NCBI RefSeq assembly: GCF_002003665.1
Contig: NZ_JATM01000002.1
Coordinates: 62,001 to 126,000, forward strand
DNA length: 64,000 bases
From: Bombella intestini
GTDB taxonomy: Bacteria; Pseudomonadota; Alphaproteobacteria; Acetobacterales; Acetobacteraceae
Reading direction: 5' to 3'
A program made the translations under genes and the position numbers. Positions 1-8,979 of the stretch are shown here, piece by piece; within the stretch, counting starts at the first letter, position 1; every line of letters starts with the position of its first letter. A model generated the notes under the pieces. The model ran no database searches, had not been told where the DNA came from, and worked only from the letters and a program-made list of their open reading frames with translations.

Positions 1-1
1 C

Positions 2-1006
2 TGCAAGGTGGTGGATCGTACCGGCCTGATTTTGGATATTTTCGGAGCAAGAGCCGCCACACGGGAGGGTGTGCTTCAGGTCGAGTTGGCGCATCTGGAA
101 TATCAGCGGTCCCGCCTTGTCCGACTCTGGACGCACCTTGAGCGTCAGCGTGGTGGCTTTGGCTTCCTCGGTGGGCCAGGTGAAACGCAGATTGAAGCGG
201 ATAGACGGATGCTGGATGAGCGTCTCGTCAAGTTACGCAAGGAGCTGGAGCAGGTCCGCCGGACCCGTGGCCTGCATCGTCATGCTCGCCGTAAGGTGCC
301 GTTTCCGGTTGTGGCTTTGGTTGGTTATACCAATGCGGGGAAATCCACTCTGTTTAACCGCATTACCGGGGCGGGTGTCCACGCACAGGACCAGCTTTTT
401 GCCACGCTGGACCCTACGATGCGGAACTTGACCCTGCCTTCTGGCCGCCGGGTGATTCTTTCCGATACGGTGGGCTTTATTAGTGACCTACCCACCGAAT
501 TGATTGCTGCCTTCCGGGCAACGCTGGAAGAAGTGGCCGAGGCGGACATCATCTTGCATGTGCGTGATGCGGCCCATCCAGATAGCGCTTCCCAGCGGGA
601 AGATGTGCTGTCTGTTCTGCGTGACATGACAGCGGATGACATGCTGGATGAAGCATGGCCGGAACGGACGATTGAAGTTCTGAACAAGGCGGACCTTCTG
701 GGGGGAACAGATGCCGTGCCCCGGCGTGAGGGGAGTGTGGCTGTCTCCGCCCTGACAGGGGAGGGCCTGCCGGACCTCATGGAGGCTATAGATGCCTTTA
801 TGACACGGTCCATGAAGCATTTTGCGGTAAGTCTTTCCGTTACGGATGGTGCCGCATTGGCTTGGCTGTATGAACATGGTGAGGTGATGGAACGGCTGGA
901 TGATGAGGAGATGCTGCATCTTCAGGTTCGTCTGTTCCCAGCAGATCAGCAGCGTTTCATGCGGCAGTTTCCAGCTCTCCCCCTCACGCCACAGCTGGCC
1001 GACTGA
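2..1006 (+). CDS. hflX: GTPase HflX, 5'-truncated by the window edge
   Basis: Ribosome-associated GTPase of the HflX family, which acts on stalled or heat-damaged 50S and 70S ribosomes. The reading frame is open from base 2 and the first visible residues already lie inside the N-terminal domain, so roughly 100 residues and the true start are outside the window; the in-frame GTG at 8 is probably not the start. Counting from that GTG, the HflX signature FGFLGGPGETQIE is at 51-63, followed by a coiled-coil linker. The G domain has GYTNAGKS (G1) at 106-113, FATLDPT at 131-137, DTVGF at 153-157 and NKAD near 227. The end carries the usual C-terminal domain. A hairpin terminator follows. Identification is secure. 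Confidence 0.95.
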   Translation, partial: CKVVDRTGLILDIFGARAATREGVLQVELAHLEYQRSRLVRLWTHLERQRGGFGFLGGPGETQIEADRRMLDERLVKLRKELEQVRRTRGLHRHARRKVPFPVVALVGYTNAGKSTLFNRITGAGVHAQDQLFATLDPTMRNLTLPSGRRVILSDTVGFISDLPTELIAAFRATLEEVAEADIILHVRDAAHPDSASQREDVLSVLRDMTADDMLDEAWPERTIEVLNKADLLGGTDAVPRREGSVAVSALTGEGLPDLMEAIDAFMTRSMKHFAVSLSVTDGAALAWLYEHGEVMERLDDEEMLHLQVRLFPADQQRFMRQFPALPLTPQLAD

Positions 1007-1025
1007 TAAGCCATTTTCTCATAAA

Positions 1026-1062
1026 GAAAGGCCTCCGGGACAGTTGTGCCGGAGGCCTTTTT
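1026..1062 (+). terminator. Rho-independent terminator of hflX
   Basis: A perfect 9-bp stem (GGCCTCCGG at 1030-1038 with CCGGAGGCC at 1049-1057) is preceded by an A-rich run and followed by TTTTT. It lies 20 bases after the hflX stop and 23 bases before the convergent SulP stop. The flanking A and T runs would let it act in both directions. Confidence 0.85.
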
Positions 1063-1084
1063 CATGTCGAACCGTTAAGGCGTT

Positions 1085-2539
1085 TCAGATAGTAAAGGCC
1101 TCTTCATCGGATTGTTCTGTCAGGATGCCATGCTGGGCGTGGTCTAGCCCGCAGACTGTGACCTCCTTGCCGTGTTTGCGGAATTTGCTGACGATCTTTT
1201 CTAGGGTCTGTACGGCTGTAATGTCCCAGAACCGGGCATGGGAGAGGTCCAGCGTTACACGGTGGGCGTGGGTCGTGTAGGTCATGGCCTCGGCCATAAG
1301 GTCTGCCGAGGCGAAGAAAATCTGCCCCTGTATGTGATAGGTCAGTATGTCATGCTCCTCTGTGGAGCGGACCTGCACCAGCCGGGCTGTATGCCATGCA
1401 AAGAACAGGCCAGAGAGCAGCACACCGACCAGTACGCCCGCTGCCAGATTGTGAGTAAGGACAACCACGCCGACAGTAACGAGCATGACAAGGCTGGTTA
1501 GTTTTGGGTGATGGAACAGGTCTTTCAAGCTGCCCCATGCAAAGGTGCTGATGGAGACCATGATCATGATGGCGACAAGAGCGGCAACAGGCACACGGGC
1601 AACCCACGGATGCAGCACGACCATCAACAGTAGGAGAAAGGCCCCGGCTGTAAAGGTGGAGAGCCGCCCCCGCCCGCCATAACGCAGATTGCCGACCGTC
1701 TGGCCAATCATGCCGCATCCGGCAATTCCACCAAACAAACCCACAAAGATGTTGGAAATGCCCAGACCGGTACATTCTCTTTGTGGTGAACCGTGTGTGT
1801 CTGTCAGCTCATCAACTACACTTGCCGTCATTAGGGATTCCAGAAGCCCGACAGCCGCCACCGCTAGCGCATAGGGGAAGGTGATGGCGAGTGTTTCTGC
1901 ATTCAGGGGGAGCTGAGGCAGAGTGAATTGAGGCAGACCAGTCGGCAGCGGCCCGAGGTCAGCAATGGTGCGGACTGGCATTGGGTGAATGGCCGTGATG
2001 GCCGTTAACACGATGATGCAGATGAGCGGCGAAGGAATAGCCTTGGAGAGCCGGGGCAGAAGATAGATGATGACCAGCCCAATGATGATGAGCAGATGCG
2101 TCTGCCAGCTCACCCCTAGCATCTGTGGTACCTGTGCGGAGAAGATGAGGATGGCCAGCGCATTGACAAAGCCAGTACGGACCTCGCTGGAGACAAACCG
2201 CATGAGGGAATGAAGGCGCATCAGGCCGAAGAGGACTTGTAGCCCCCCCGCCATCAGCGTTGCTAGAAGCATATACTGCACGCCATGAGTATGGACGAGC
2301 GGTGCTAGCACAAGGGCGACTGATCCGGCAGCACCGGAGATCATTCCCGGTCTGCCACCAAAAATGGCGATGGAAACGGAAATAACGAAGGACGCAAAGA
2401 GCGAAACAGCAGGGGACACACCAGCAATATAAGAGAAGGCGATGACCTCGGGGATGAGGGCAAACGTCCCTACCATGCCTGCTAGAATCTCTTTGACCGG
2501 TCGCTGGGTCCATTGTTGGATGTAGGAATCAGTGGCCAT
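1085..2539 (-). CDS. SulP-family anion transporter with STAS domain
   Basis: Inner-membrane SLC26/SulP permease of 484 residues, a usual bacterial length. The N-terminal part has about ten or more hydrophobic segments, including the conserved early stretch LIPEVIAFSYIAGVSPAVSL and the GGRPGMISGAAGS motif. Residues from about 375 to the end form a cytoplasmic STAS domain. Family members carry sulfate, bicarbonate or dicarboxylates, and the sequence alone does not decide the substrate. No sulfate-assimilation or carbonic-anhydrase gene is adjacent. The start has an AAAGGA about 12 bases upstream, slightly far. It is convergent with hflX and apparently monocistronic. Confidence 0.9.
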   Translation of the reverse strand: MATDSYIQQWTQRPVKEILAGMVGTFALIPEVIAFSYIAGVSPAVSLFASFVISVSIAIFGGRPGMISGAAGSVALVLAPLVHTHGVQYMLLATLMAGGLQVLFGLMRLHSLMRFVSSEVRTGFVNALAILIFSAQVPQMLGVSWQTHLLIIIGLVIIYLLPRLSKAIPSPLICIIVLTAITAIHPMPVRTIADLGPLPTGLPQFTLPQLPLNAETLAITFPYALAVAAVGLLESLMTASVVDELTDTHGSPQRECTGLGISNIFVGLFGGIAGCGMIGQTVGNLRYGGRGRLSTFTAGAFLLLLMVVLHPWVARVPVAALVAIMIMVSISTFAWGSLKDLFHHPKLTSLVMLVTVGVVVLTHNLAAGVLVGVLLSGLFFAWHTARLVQVRSTEEHDILTYHIQGQIFFASADLMAEAMTYTTHAHRVTLDLSHARFWDITAVQTLEKIVSKFRKHGKEVTVCGLDHAQHGILTEQSDEEAFTI

Positions 2540-2821
2540 AAATGCGGCGGGTCCTTTCTCTCTGTTACGGATGAGGATGCAAGGTCAGCCCTGCTGGAAG
2601 TGCTACCGTACTGTCAGGCCCGGTATGGCCGATGATGTTGTGACTATAGGCTCCACGAGAAAAGCTGTGAAGCATTGTGGCTGCAAAGTACGGAAAGCCT
2701 CGTGCGTTCTGTGGGGCGATGAGAGGGGTAGAGAGTCTATTTTTTAAAAAAAATATGACAAAAATGCTTTTGAGGGCTGGACGAGGCAAGCAGGATTTAA
2801 TAGATGTCATGTCGCTGTGTG

Positions 2822-2897
2822 GCGGATGTAGCTCAGTTGGTAGAGCGCCGGTTTGTGGTACCGGTGGTCGCGGGTTCGAATCCCGTCATTCGCCCCA
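2822..2897 (+). tRNA. tRNA-His (GTG)
   Basis: A complete cloverleaf. The 7-bp acceptor stem is GCGGATG with CATTCGC (one G-T pair), and the anticodon loop TTGTGGT (2853-2859) holds GTG at 2855-2857. The T-arm is GGTTCGAATCC and CCA is encoded at 2895-2897. The discriminator base is C (2894). The base just before the tRNA (2821) is G, so the histidine-specific G-1:C73 pair is encoded in the DNA. Confidence 0.97.
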
Positions 2898-2948
2898 GCC
2901 CTCCCCTTAAAAAATTGAGTGACTAACGCAGCTTCTTCTGCAGTGCGT

Positions 2949-4613
2949 TTATTGGTCTTGTGTTGTGACGCCGATCACATGCAGCCGGTCAAATCGTGCT
3001 GTGTCGTTGCTGTCGCTGGAGATGCGGGCTAGCTCCTCAAGGGAAAGCGGGCCGGTTTTAAAGGTAATGGTCCGGCGTTCAGGTGCTAGTAGGAAGTCCA
3101 GCACGGGGGCTAGAATAGGTTTCTGAAGGGCCAGCGTATTAAAGCGGGGCGTGACCATATAGCCTTGTTCAGCCATCATGGAGCCTTTTGGAGCATCCAG
3201 AACAGGTTTTGCTGCCTCTGGTTTATCAGCCGGTTTACTGGAATCGGACGGAGTATCAGGCTGGTGAATCAGGATGCCGTAATAGGCGAAGATGTCGAGC
3301 CCTTGCACGGTCAGCTCCGTTCCCAGACATTGCCCTGCCTGAAGAAAACGGGACACGCTGTTATCGCCCAGATGGAGCGGGTTGATGTCGGGTAGATTGA
3401 ACTCCACAGTCATCAGGCTGGGGCTGTCTTTGCCGAAGAGGGTGCGGAGCTGAAGAGTCTCCTGCCATTCGCTCATTTTCTTCTGAGAGGTAGAAACGAT
3501 GTGATAATCCGTTGGCAGGCTGATGGGAGCGGCCTGTAGCGAGGGAGGTGGTGAAAGACGGGTGGTTAGCCCCCGCAGCTCTCCTTCCGTGCGGAGGTCG
3601 TTATTTTCTCCTGCCCGTCTTTCCCCTGCCAGATGGTTCAGAATGAGGATGCGGCGTAGATCATGCTGGTTGAACAGAAGGGACAGGCCGTCAATTTCCA
3701 GCTTACCCGGCTTTTCCCATAGGGTGGCGGCGGGGTCTTGCCAGAAGGCTTCCGATGGGTTGCCAGAGTGCTGGAAAGGCCGTTTTAGCCATTGGATATA
3801 GCCTTCCCGGGCTTCCAGATGCTGAAGTGCTAGATTCATCTCCATGGGAGCATCTATTTGGAAAGGCGCCCCAGTATTGTTGGGGAGGAGAATCTGCCGC
3901 AATACAGGGGGAACGATGCTTTCCTTGCCACCTGGTAGGTAAACGGACATGGAAAGACCGTCCATAAGCGTATGAACACGCAGCCCCTGCCCATAACCTT
4001 CCACAACAAGACTCTCAGCCGAGAGGGTCCGTATCGTGAAAGGTCGTGATGATGTCACGTTCTCTACAGCCGGTGTCGCTGAAGAGGGATTATCCATCTG
4101 CGTGACATGAAGGTGAGTGAGCTGCATATGCTCAAAGCGCAGTGCCGTAACGTCTTCTGGTTCAAAAGACATAATGGCCGCTAGGGAGCGCATACTGTCC
4201 GCTTCGCCGCGTCCTTCATGAAGCGTTTCAGCAGATGAGGGGATGTGGAGGTGATGGAAAGAGGCCTCTGTGGCCGTAATCTTGTGGGTATGGTCAGTAT
4301 AGCTTGGAGAATCCAACAGCAGGCTGGCTAGTCTCAACGTTCCGCTGGAAAGTAGCTTGGGGTAGCCAAAACGAACCCTCCGGGCGTGGAAATCTGTATC
4401 TTTATAATGGAAGGAAACATCATACAGCGTTACCCCGCCCAGTAAGAAGGCAGGTCGTACTTTCGTATAATGGAAGTTCGCCTCGGCGGGCAGAGCCGCT
4501 CTAAAGCGGTCCAAAGCGTGGGAGAGACGGATTCCTGCCTCGCGGTAGATACCCAGCCCACCCAGAATCAGGATGAGAAAGGCCAAACAGAGGGGAAGCC
4601 GTAACCGTTGCAT
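2949..4613 (-). CDS. Large membrane-anchored protein of unknown function
   Basis: I do not recognise this 554-residue protein with confidence. It begins with a short basic stretch and one hydrophobic segment (about residues 3-22 of the chosen start), consistent with a signal anchor. A long soluble, presumably periplasmic part follows, rich in beta-type alternation (for example LLGGVTLYDVSFHYKD, VRFGYPKLLSSGTLRLASLLL). That layout resembles AsmA or DUF2125-type envelope proteins, but this is only inference. An ATG at 4622 is possible, but GAGG sits only one base before it and 10 bases before the ATG at 4613, which favours 4613. It stands alone, transcribed away from the rplM-rpsI operon. Confidence 0.6.
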   Translation of the reverse strand: MQRLRLPLCLAFLILILGGLGIYREAGIRLSHALDRFRAALPAEANFHYTKVRPAFLLGGVTLYDVSFHYKDTDFHARRVRFGYPKLLSSGTLRLASLLLDSPSYTDHTHKITATEASFHHLHIPSSAETLHEGRGEADSMRSLAAIMSFEPEDVTALRFEHMQLTHLHVTQMDNPSSATPAVENVTSSRPFTIRTLSAESLVVEGYGQGLRVHTLMDGLSMSVYLPGGKESIVPPVLRQILLPNNTGAPFQIDAPMEMNLALQHLEAREGYIQWLKRPFQHSGNPSEAFWQDPAATLWEKPGKLEIDGLSLLFNQHDLRRILILNHLAGERRAGENNDLRTEGELRGLTTRLSPPPSLQAAPISLPTDYHIVSTSQKKMSEWQETLQLRTLFGKDSPSLMTVEFNLPDINPLHLGDNSVSRFLQAGQCLGTELTVQGLDIFAYYGILIHQPDTPSDSSKPADKPEAAKPVLDAPKGSMMAEQGYMVTPRFNTLALQKPILAPVLDFLLAPERRTITFKTGPLSLEELARISSDSNDTARFDRLHVIGVTTQDQ

Positions 4614-4809
4614 GTTGAACATACCTCACTTGGGCCGTCTTATATGAACCGGCACAATACCCTTTGGCAGGGGCATGAGCAAATGGGGGAGAGGGCTATC
4701 TGGAGCAGAAGAGGGGCTAAAAGGCATATTATTTTACGGTATTAAATTACCACATGTAGAAAATGGCTGTTTTCTGCCATCTCTGGCGACATGTTCTAAA
4801 ATAAAAGGC

Positions 4810-4838
4810 TTGACCTTTTCCGTCACTCTCGCAATAAG
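4810..4838 (+). promoter_or_regulatory. Putative sigma-70 promoter of rplM-rpsI
   Basis: TTGACC at 4810-4815 and AATAAG at 4833-4838 are separated by 17 bases. The -35 matches the consensus well and the -10 only moderately. It would give a leader of about 120 nt before rplM. Its placement ahead of a ribosomal-protein operon supports it. Confidence 0.4.
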
Positions 4839-4923
4839 GCCCACATCCTGAATCTGTTTCCGGCTTTCAGGGTGTCTGTCTTGATTATAAGGGTGGGCAC
4901 TGGTCGGGGGCAGTCCTTTTCCT

Positions 4924-4946
4924 GATGCCGCAACTGTTGTGGCATC
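4924..4946 (+). promoter_or_regulatory. Leader hairpin before the rplM start
   Basis: A 10-bp stem with one G-U pair and a 3-base loop (arms 4924-4933 and 4937-4946) ends 21 bases before the rplM ATG, next to the GGA ribosome-binding site. In E. coli the L13-S9 operon is autoregulated by L13 through its mRNA leader, so this could be a comparable element. That role is inference. Confidence 0.4.
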
Positions 4947-4967
4947 TCAAACTGGAAATGATACGTC

Positions 4968-5438
4968 ATGAAGACCACACTTTCGCTGAAACCCGCGGAG
5001 GTGACGAGAAACTGGATCCTGATCGATGCCGAAGGGCTGGTTCTGGGCCGTCTCGCCACCATCATTGCCAACCGTCTGCGCGGCAAGCATAAGCCGCAGT
5101 ACACACCGCATGTTGATTGCGGTGATGCGGTTGTTGTCATCAACGCTGAGAAGATCGCCCTGACAGGCAACAAGGTCGGTCAGAAGCTCTTCCATTACCA
5201 CACCGGCCATCCGGGTGGGATCAAAGAGCGCACCATCACGCAGCGTCTTGAGGGCAAGAACCCCGGTCAGGTCGTGGAGAAGGCTGTTGAGCGTATGATC
5301 ACTCGTGGTCCGCTGCAGCGCGCTCAGATGAAGCACCTGTACGTCTACGCTGGTACGGAGCACCCGCATGAGGGGCAGAAGCCCGTCAAGCTGGATGTTG
5401 CTTCCCTGAACCGCAAGAATACCCTGAAACGTCAGTAA
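4968..5438 (+). CDS. rplM: 50S ribosomal protein L13
   Basis: Early-assembly 50S protein L13. The family core is clear: [25 protein letters not shown] near the start, then [14 protein letters not shown] and [16 protein letters not shown]. At 156 residues it is a little longer than E. coli L13 (142), mostly from a C-terminal extension. It is first gene of the conserved rplM-rpsI operon, with rpsI starting 11 bases after its stop. A leader hairpin and likely promoter lie upstream. Confidence 0.98.
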   Translation: MKTTLSLKPAEVTRNWILIDAEGLVLGRLATIIANRLRGKHKPQYTPHVDCGDAVVVINAEKIALTGNKVGQKLFHYHTGHPGGIKERTITQRLEGKNPGQVVEKAVERMITRGPLQRAQMKHLYVYAGTEHPHEGQKPVKLDVASLNRKNTLKRQ

Positions 5439-5449
5439 GGCCTGCCATT

Positions 5450-5953
5450 ATGTCAGAAACTCAAGAGCGCCCCGCCGCCGAGCTTACCGGCACTTTGCAG
5501 GACCTGGCCAATGCGGCTCCTGCTGTTGCTAATGCAGCTCCTGTTTACGAAGCCAAGCGTGATGCGCAGGGCCGTTCCTATGCAACGGGCCGCCGTAAGG
5601 ACGCTGTGGCTCGTGTATGGATCAAGCCGGGTAAGGGTGAGATCACCGTTAACGGCCGCCCTGTCACGAACTACTTCGCACGCCCTGTGCTGCGTATGCT
5701 GATCACACAGCCCTTCTTGCTGACAGATCGCTACAACCAGTTTGACGTGTATTGCACGGTCACTGGTGGTGGTCTTTCCGGTCAGGCTGGTGCGGTCCGT
5801 CACGGTATCTCCCGTGCCCTGACTCACTACGAGCCGGAGCTGCGTGGCGTGCTGAAGATGGCCGGCTTCCTGACACGTGATAGCCGTGTTGTTGAGCGTA
5901 AGAAGTACGGTAAGGCTAAGGCTCGCCGTTCCTTCCAGTTCTCCAAACGCTGA
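5450..5953 (+). CDS. rpsI: 30S ribosomal protein S9
   Basis: Small-subunit protein S9, whose basic C-terminal tail reaches the P-site tRNA. The core from about residue 40 reads [20 protein letters not shown], and the tail ends in RRSFQFSKR with the conserved terminal K-R. The protein is 167 residues against 130 in E. coli; the extra length is an Ala/Pro-rich N-terminal extension of about 37 residues, as seen in many alphaproteobacteria. It is the second gene of the L13-S9 operon and is followed by a strong terminator. Confidence 0.98.
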   Translation: MSETQERPAAELTGTLQDLANAAPAVANAAPVYEAKRDAQGRSYATGRRKDAVARVWIKPGKGEITVNGRPVTNYFARPVLRMLITQPFLLTDRYNQFDVYCTVTGGGLSGQAGAVRHGISRALTHYEPELRGVLKMAGFLTRDSRVVERKKYGKAKARRSFQFSKR

Positions 5954-5990
5954 TCTTTTCAGCCTTACGGAAAACTGGCCAACGCCAGGG

Positions 5991-6022
5991 AAAACCCCCA
6001 CCTTTACGGGTGGGGGTTTTTT
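5991..6022 (+). terminator. Rho-independent terminator of rplM-rpsI
   Basis: A perfect 12-bp stem, AAAACCCCCACC (5991-6002) with GGTGGGGGTTTT (6009-6020), has a 6-base loop and continues into TT. It lies 38 bases after the rpsI stop. Confidence 0.9.
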
Positions 6023-6180
6023 CTTGTCTTCGATTTTGAGCCTATTGGGTACGTGTGAAATAAAGTTTCAAAAATATCTTATTGAGAGATATAGTATTGC
6101 ACATAATGCCCCCTTGACGACACACCCTATAATCTCTGAAATGTAACCCCTTGGAACTGATCGGGAAGGCAGAAAGTATC

Positions 6181-7266
6181 ATGGTAGAGTTCAAAATCGA
6201 ACGGACAACCACGCCAACATCCGCAGAGCAACGGCAGGCCTTGATGGCGGATCCGAAATTCGGGCGGGTCTTTACGGACCATATGGCTGTTATTCGCTAT
6301 ACGGATGAAAAAGGCTGGCATGATGCCAAAATTATTCCCCGTCAGCCTTTGCAGATCGATCCGGCTTCTACCGTGCTGCATTATGGTCAGGAGATTTTTG
6401 AGGGGTTGAAGGCCTATCGTGGCAAGGGTGGGGCTATCACCTTGTTCCGCCCGGAGGCTAACGCAGCTCGCTTTGCGGCCTCTGCCCGCCGCCTTTCTAT
6501 GGCAGAACTGCCAGAAGAGCTTTTTCTTGGTGCTATCAAGGAGTTGCTGAAGGTGGATCATGATTGGGTCCCGTCTAACCCGGAGCAGAGCCTGTATCTG
6601 CGCCCCTTCACAATCTCCAATGAGGTCTTCTTGGGTGTGAAGCGGGCCAATGAATATTTATTCATTGTGCTGGCAAGCCCTGTTGGTGGTTATTTCAGTG
6701 GGAATGGCAGCATCCCGGTTTGGGTGTCCGAGACCTATACTCGTGCAGCACCCGGCGGAACGGGTGAGGCCAAATGTGGCGGCAATTATGCAGCCAGCCT
6801 GCTGCCCCAGCAGGAAGCTGCTGATCATGGTTGTAGTCAGGTGCTGTTTCTTGATGCAAAAGAACGCCGCTTCATTGATGAAATGGGCGGTATGAATGTC
6901 ATGTTTGTACGCAAGGATGGCAGTGTGGTGACCCCACCACTGGGCGGAACGATCCTGCGGGGGATCACGAGGGACAGCATCCTCAAGTTGGGCCGTAAAA
7001 TGGGTCTGACGATGGTCGAGGAGCCTGTGGCTATTGAAGACGTGTTCAAGGCTGCGGCGGCTGGCGAGATTACGGAGGCTTTTGCCTGCGGTACAGCGGC
7101 GGTTATTTCACCGATTGGTGAGTTCCGCCGGGAATCTGGCTCTGTAGCTTTTGGTGATGGCAAGACAGCCGGTCCGGTCACCATGAAGCTGCGTACCGCT
7201 CTATGTGGTCTCCAGCGTGGGGAGGAACCGGACCCGTTTGGTTGGGTCCATTCCGTATCTCTCTGA
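6181..7266 (+). CDS. ilvE: Branched-chain amino acid aminotransferase
   Basis: PLP-dependent class IV aminotransferase that interconverts leucine, isoleucine and valine with their 2-oxo acids using glutamate/2-oxoglutarate. At 361 residues it belongs to the longer, eukaryote-like BCAT subgroup. LHYGQEIFEGLKAYR is at 66-80, the PLP lysine is K198 in GEAKCGGNYAAS, and GGTILRGITRDSIL follows. The frame extends upstream to a TTG at 6151, but ATG 6181 has purine-rich AGAAAG just upstream and matches the usual N-terminus. A TATAAT hexamer at 6128-6133 may be part of its promoter. Confidence 0.95.
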   Translation: MVEFKIERTTTPTSAEQRQALMADPKFGRVFTDHMAVIRYTDEKGWHDAKIIPRQPLQIDPASTVLHYGQEIFEGLKAYRGKGGAITLFRPEANAARFAASARRLSMAELPEELFLGAIKELLKVDHDWVPSNPEQSLYLRPFTISNEVFLGVKRANEYLFIVLASPVGGYFSGNGSIPVWVSETYTRAAPGGTGEAKCGGNYAASLLPQQEAADHGCSQVLFLDAKERRFIDEMGGMNVMFVRKDGSVVTPPLGGTILRGITRDSILKLGRKMGLTMVEEPVAIEDVFKAAAAGEITEAFACGTAAVISPIGEFRRESGSVAFGDGKTAGPVTMKLRTALCGLQRGEEPDPFGWVHSVSL

Positions 7267-7295
7267 ATGTGAGATGAGAGCCGTGCCGGAAGCCG

Positions 7296-8051
7296 TTAGT
7301 CGGTTTTCGGCAGGACGGCTCGTAGTCGGTGCTGGAGCGTTTCCATAAGCTCCGGGTCTTGCGGGGCATCGGGCTGTTCCAGCTCTCGTTGCATAGCTTG
7401 AAGAATATCCGGTGTGGCGTCTTTCACGGCCATACGCCAGTAGCGGAGGGCTTCATTCGGTTGCCCCATGCCTAGCAGTGCGGTGGCGTAGTTATGCTGT
7501 CCTCGATAATCCCCGCCATCGGCAGAACGTTGATACCATTCCAGCGCAGCGATCGGATTGGCCGGGGTTTCCCATCCTTCCTCAATGAAACGGGCCAGAA
7601 GATTCATGGATTTTGCATGGCCCCGCAGTGCTGCACGGCGAAATAGAAGAAAGGCCGTTCGCCGGTCAGTCTCTACCCCCATGCCCCGCATATGGCAGAT
7701 GCCGAGATTGTAGATACCCCATAAATCGTCCAACTGAGCGGCTTTGCGATAATGGCTGACGGCTTCTGCGAGGTCCAGCGGGCACCCCCAGCCGAATTGT
7801 GAGCAGCGACCAAGCATATTGTGGGCAGGGCCATAATTGGCAGAGGCCGCTATGGTGAACCATTCCCGTGCTTTATCGACATCTCTGGGGACGTATTGGC
7901 TATCTAGTAGCACTTTTCCCCATAGTACCTGCTCTAACACATGGCCATTTCGGGCCTGACGGTAGATTTCCGCAAGATTGGCCGGCAGTTCAGGCTCTTG
8001 CTGGCGAGGGGGGGAAGGTTTGAAAAATCGACGGACTCGGGCGAACACCAT
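7296..8051 (-). CDS. Sel1-repeat (TPR-like) protein
   Basis: A 251-residue protein made largely of about five Sel1-like alpha-helical repeats (examples: AREWFTIAASANYGPAHNMLG, AVSHYRKAAQLDDLWGIYNLG, FLLFRRAALRGHAKSMNLLA). Such repeats serve as protein-interaction scaffolds, and the partner is unknown. The first 25 residues are basic and Pro-rich with no clear signal peptide. The frame is open to 8105, but ATG 8051 has AAGGA five bases upstream and is the better start. It is convergent with ilvE and downstream of tRNA-Leu on the same strand. Confidence 0.8.
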   Translation of the reverse strand: MVFARVRRFFKPSPPRQQEPELPANLAEIYRQARNGHVLEQVLWGKVLLDSQYVPRDVDKAREWFTIAASANYGPAHNMLGRCSQFGWGCPLDLAEAVSHYRKAAQLDDLWGIYNLGICHMRGMGVETDRRTAFLLFRRAALRGHAKSMNLLARFIEEGWETPANPIAALEWYQRSADGGDYRGQHNYATALLGMGQPNEALRYWRMAVKDATPDILQAMQRELEQPDAPQDPELMETLQHRLRAVLPKTD

Positions 8052-8198
8052 GACGTTCCTTACTCTGCTGGACGGAGCAGGTCTGCAAAGAGATTGTGAG
8101 ATCAATCAGGCACTGGGACCAGACAGATACGCTTTTACAGGAGGATAGGGTGGTGACGAGCAGAAATGCAACGGTATAGGGCTGGAAAAGGAAGCCTG

Positions 8199-8285
8199 TG
8201 GTGCGCGCTGCGGGACTTGAACCCGCACGTTCTAACCGAACTCGAGATTTTAAGTCTCGTGCGTCTACCATTCCGCCAAGCGCGC
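8199..8285 (-). tRNA. tRNA-Leu (TAA)
   Basis: An 87-nt class II tRNA on the minus strand. The acceptor arms are GCGCGCT (8285-8279) and AGCGCGC (8209-8203), and CCA is encoded at 8201-8199. The anticodon stem CGAGA/TCTCG encloses a loop with TAA, and there is a long variable arm. It reads UUA/UUG leucine codons. Confidence 0.97.
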
Positions 8286-8301
8286 ACAGGGAATGAGGTG
8301 T

Positions 8302-8973
8302 CTATATCATGGCCAATAAATGAGCACCATTCTGTGAGAGCCATTTTTCAGCTTTTTTGCGACCTAGTTGTCCGCCCGGGGCATATTGGTCCACAAGAGC
8401 CCAGAAATCTGGCCCGTGATTGAAATGGCTGAGATGGGCGAGCTCATGCACCATCACATAAGTGTATATGTCTGGCGGTGCCATGATGAGCCGCCAGCTG
8501 AGCATGATGCGCCCTTGCTTTGTGCAGCTCCCCCAGCGGCTTTTGACATCACGCAGAGTGAGTTTTGCCGGTGAAGCACTCATTCTGAGGCTTTCCTGCT
8601 GGAAGAGAGATGGAAAAATTCTTTCAGCCCGACGTTTCAGGAAGATGGAGAGATAGCGTGAGTGTTCTTCCGGTGGGTGGCCGATATGTAGTCCGTTTTC
8701 TGTTAGGCGTGTACGTCCATCCAGCGTAGTGGTGGGGAGAATGGAGATGGACTGCCCCTCTAACCATATGTGCCCTTGCTCTACGGCAGAGAGAGGTAGC
8801 TCTGATATGGCCTGTGTCAGCCATTGGGACTGGCTTTGCAGGAAGCGCATACCCTGCTGACGGGTTACCCCGGCAGGCAGAGTAACGATGATGGCTCGTT
8901 TGCGAATATCCAGACGAAGGATAATTCGCTGTGCTCGTGAAGATACACGCCAGAGAACAGGCGGACTCAGCAT
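8302..8973 (-). CDS. YgjP-like (DUF45/M48-type) zinc metalloprotease
   Basis: A 223-residue protein of the YgjP/WLM-like metallopeptidase family. The zinc motif HELAH is at 176-180, with a third ligand in NHGPDFW at about 186. The preceding family signature VKSRWGSC is near 143-150. There is no signal peptide, so it is probably cytoplasmic. The substrate of the family is not established. It starts six bases after the stop of the YcgN-like gene, so the two are probably cotranscribed, along with the binding protein gene upstream. Confidence 0.85.
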   Translation of the reverse strand: MLSPPVLWRVSSRAQRIILRLDIRKRAIIVTLPAGVTRQQGMRFLQSQSQWLTQAISELPLSAVEQGHIWLEGQSISILPTTTLDGRTRLTENGLHIGHPPEEHSRYLSIFLKRRAERIFPSLFQQESLRMSASPAKLTLRDVKSRWGSCTKQGRIMLSWRLIMAPPDIYTYVMVHELAHLSHFNHGPDFWALVDQYAPGGQLGRKKAEKWLSQNGAHLLAMI

Positions 8974-8979
8974 GAAGGG

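Larger units (their letters stand above)
4614..4967. other. Intergenic region upstream of rplM
   Basis: About 350 bases between the divergent unknown gene and rplM. No convincing ORF is present. The right half carries a plausible sigma-70 promoter (4810-4838) and a hairpin just ahead of the rplM start (4924-4946), listed separately. The left half (4720-4800) is AT-rich and probably holds the promoter of the leftward gene. Confidence 0.6.
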
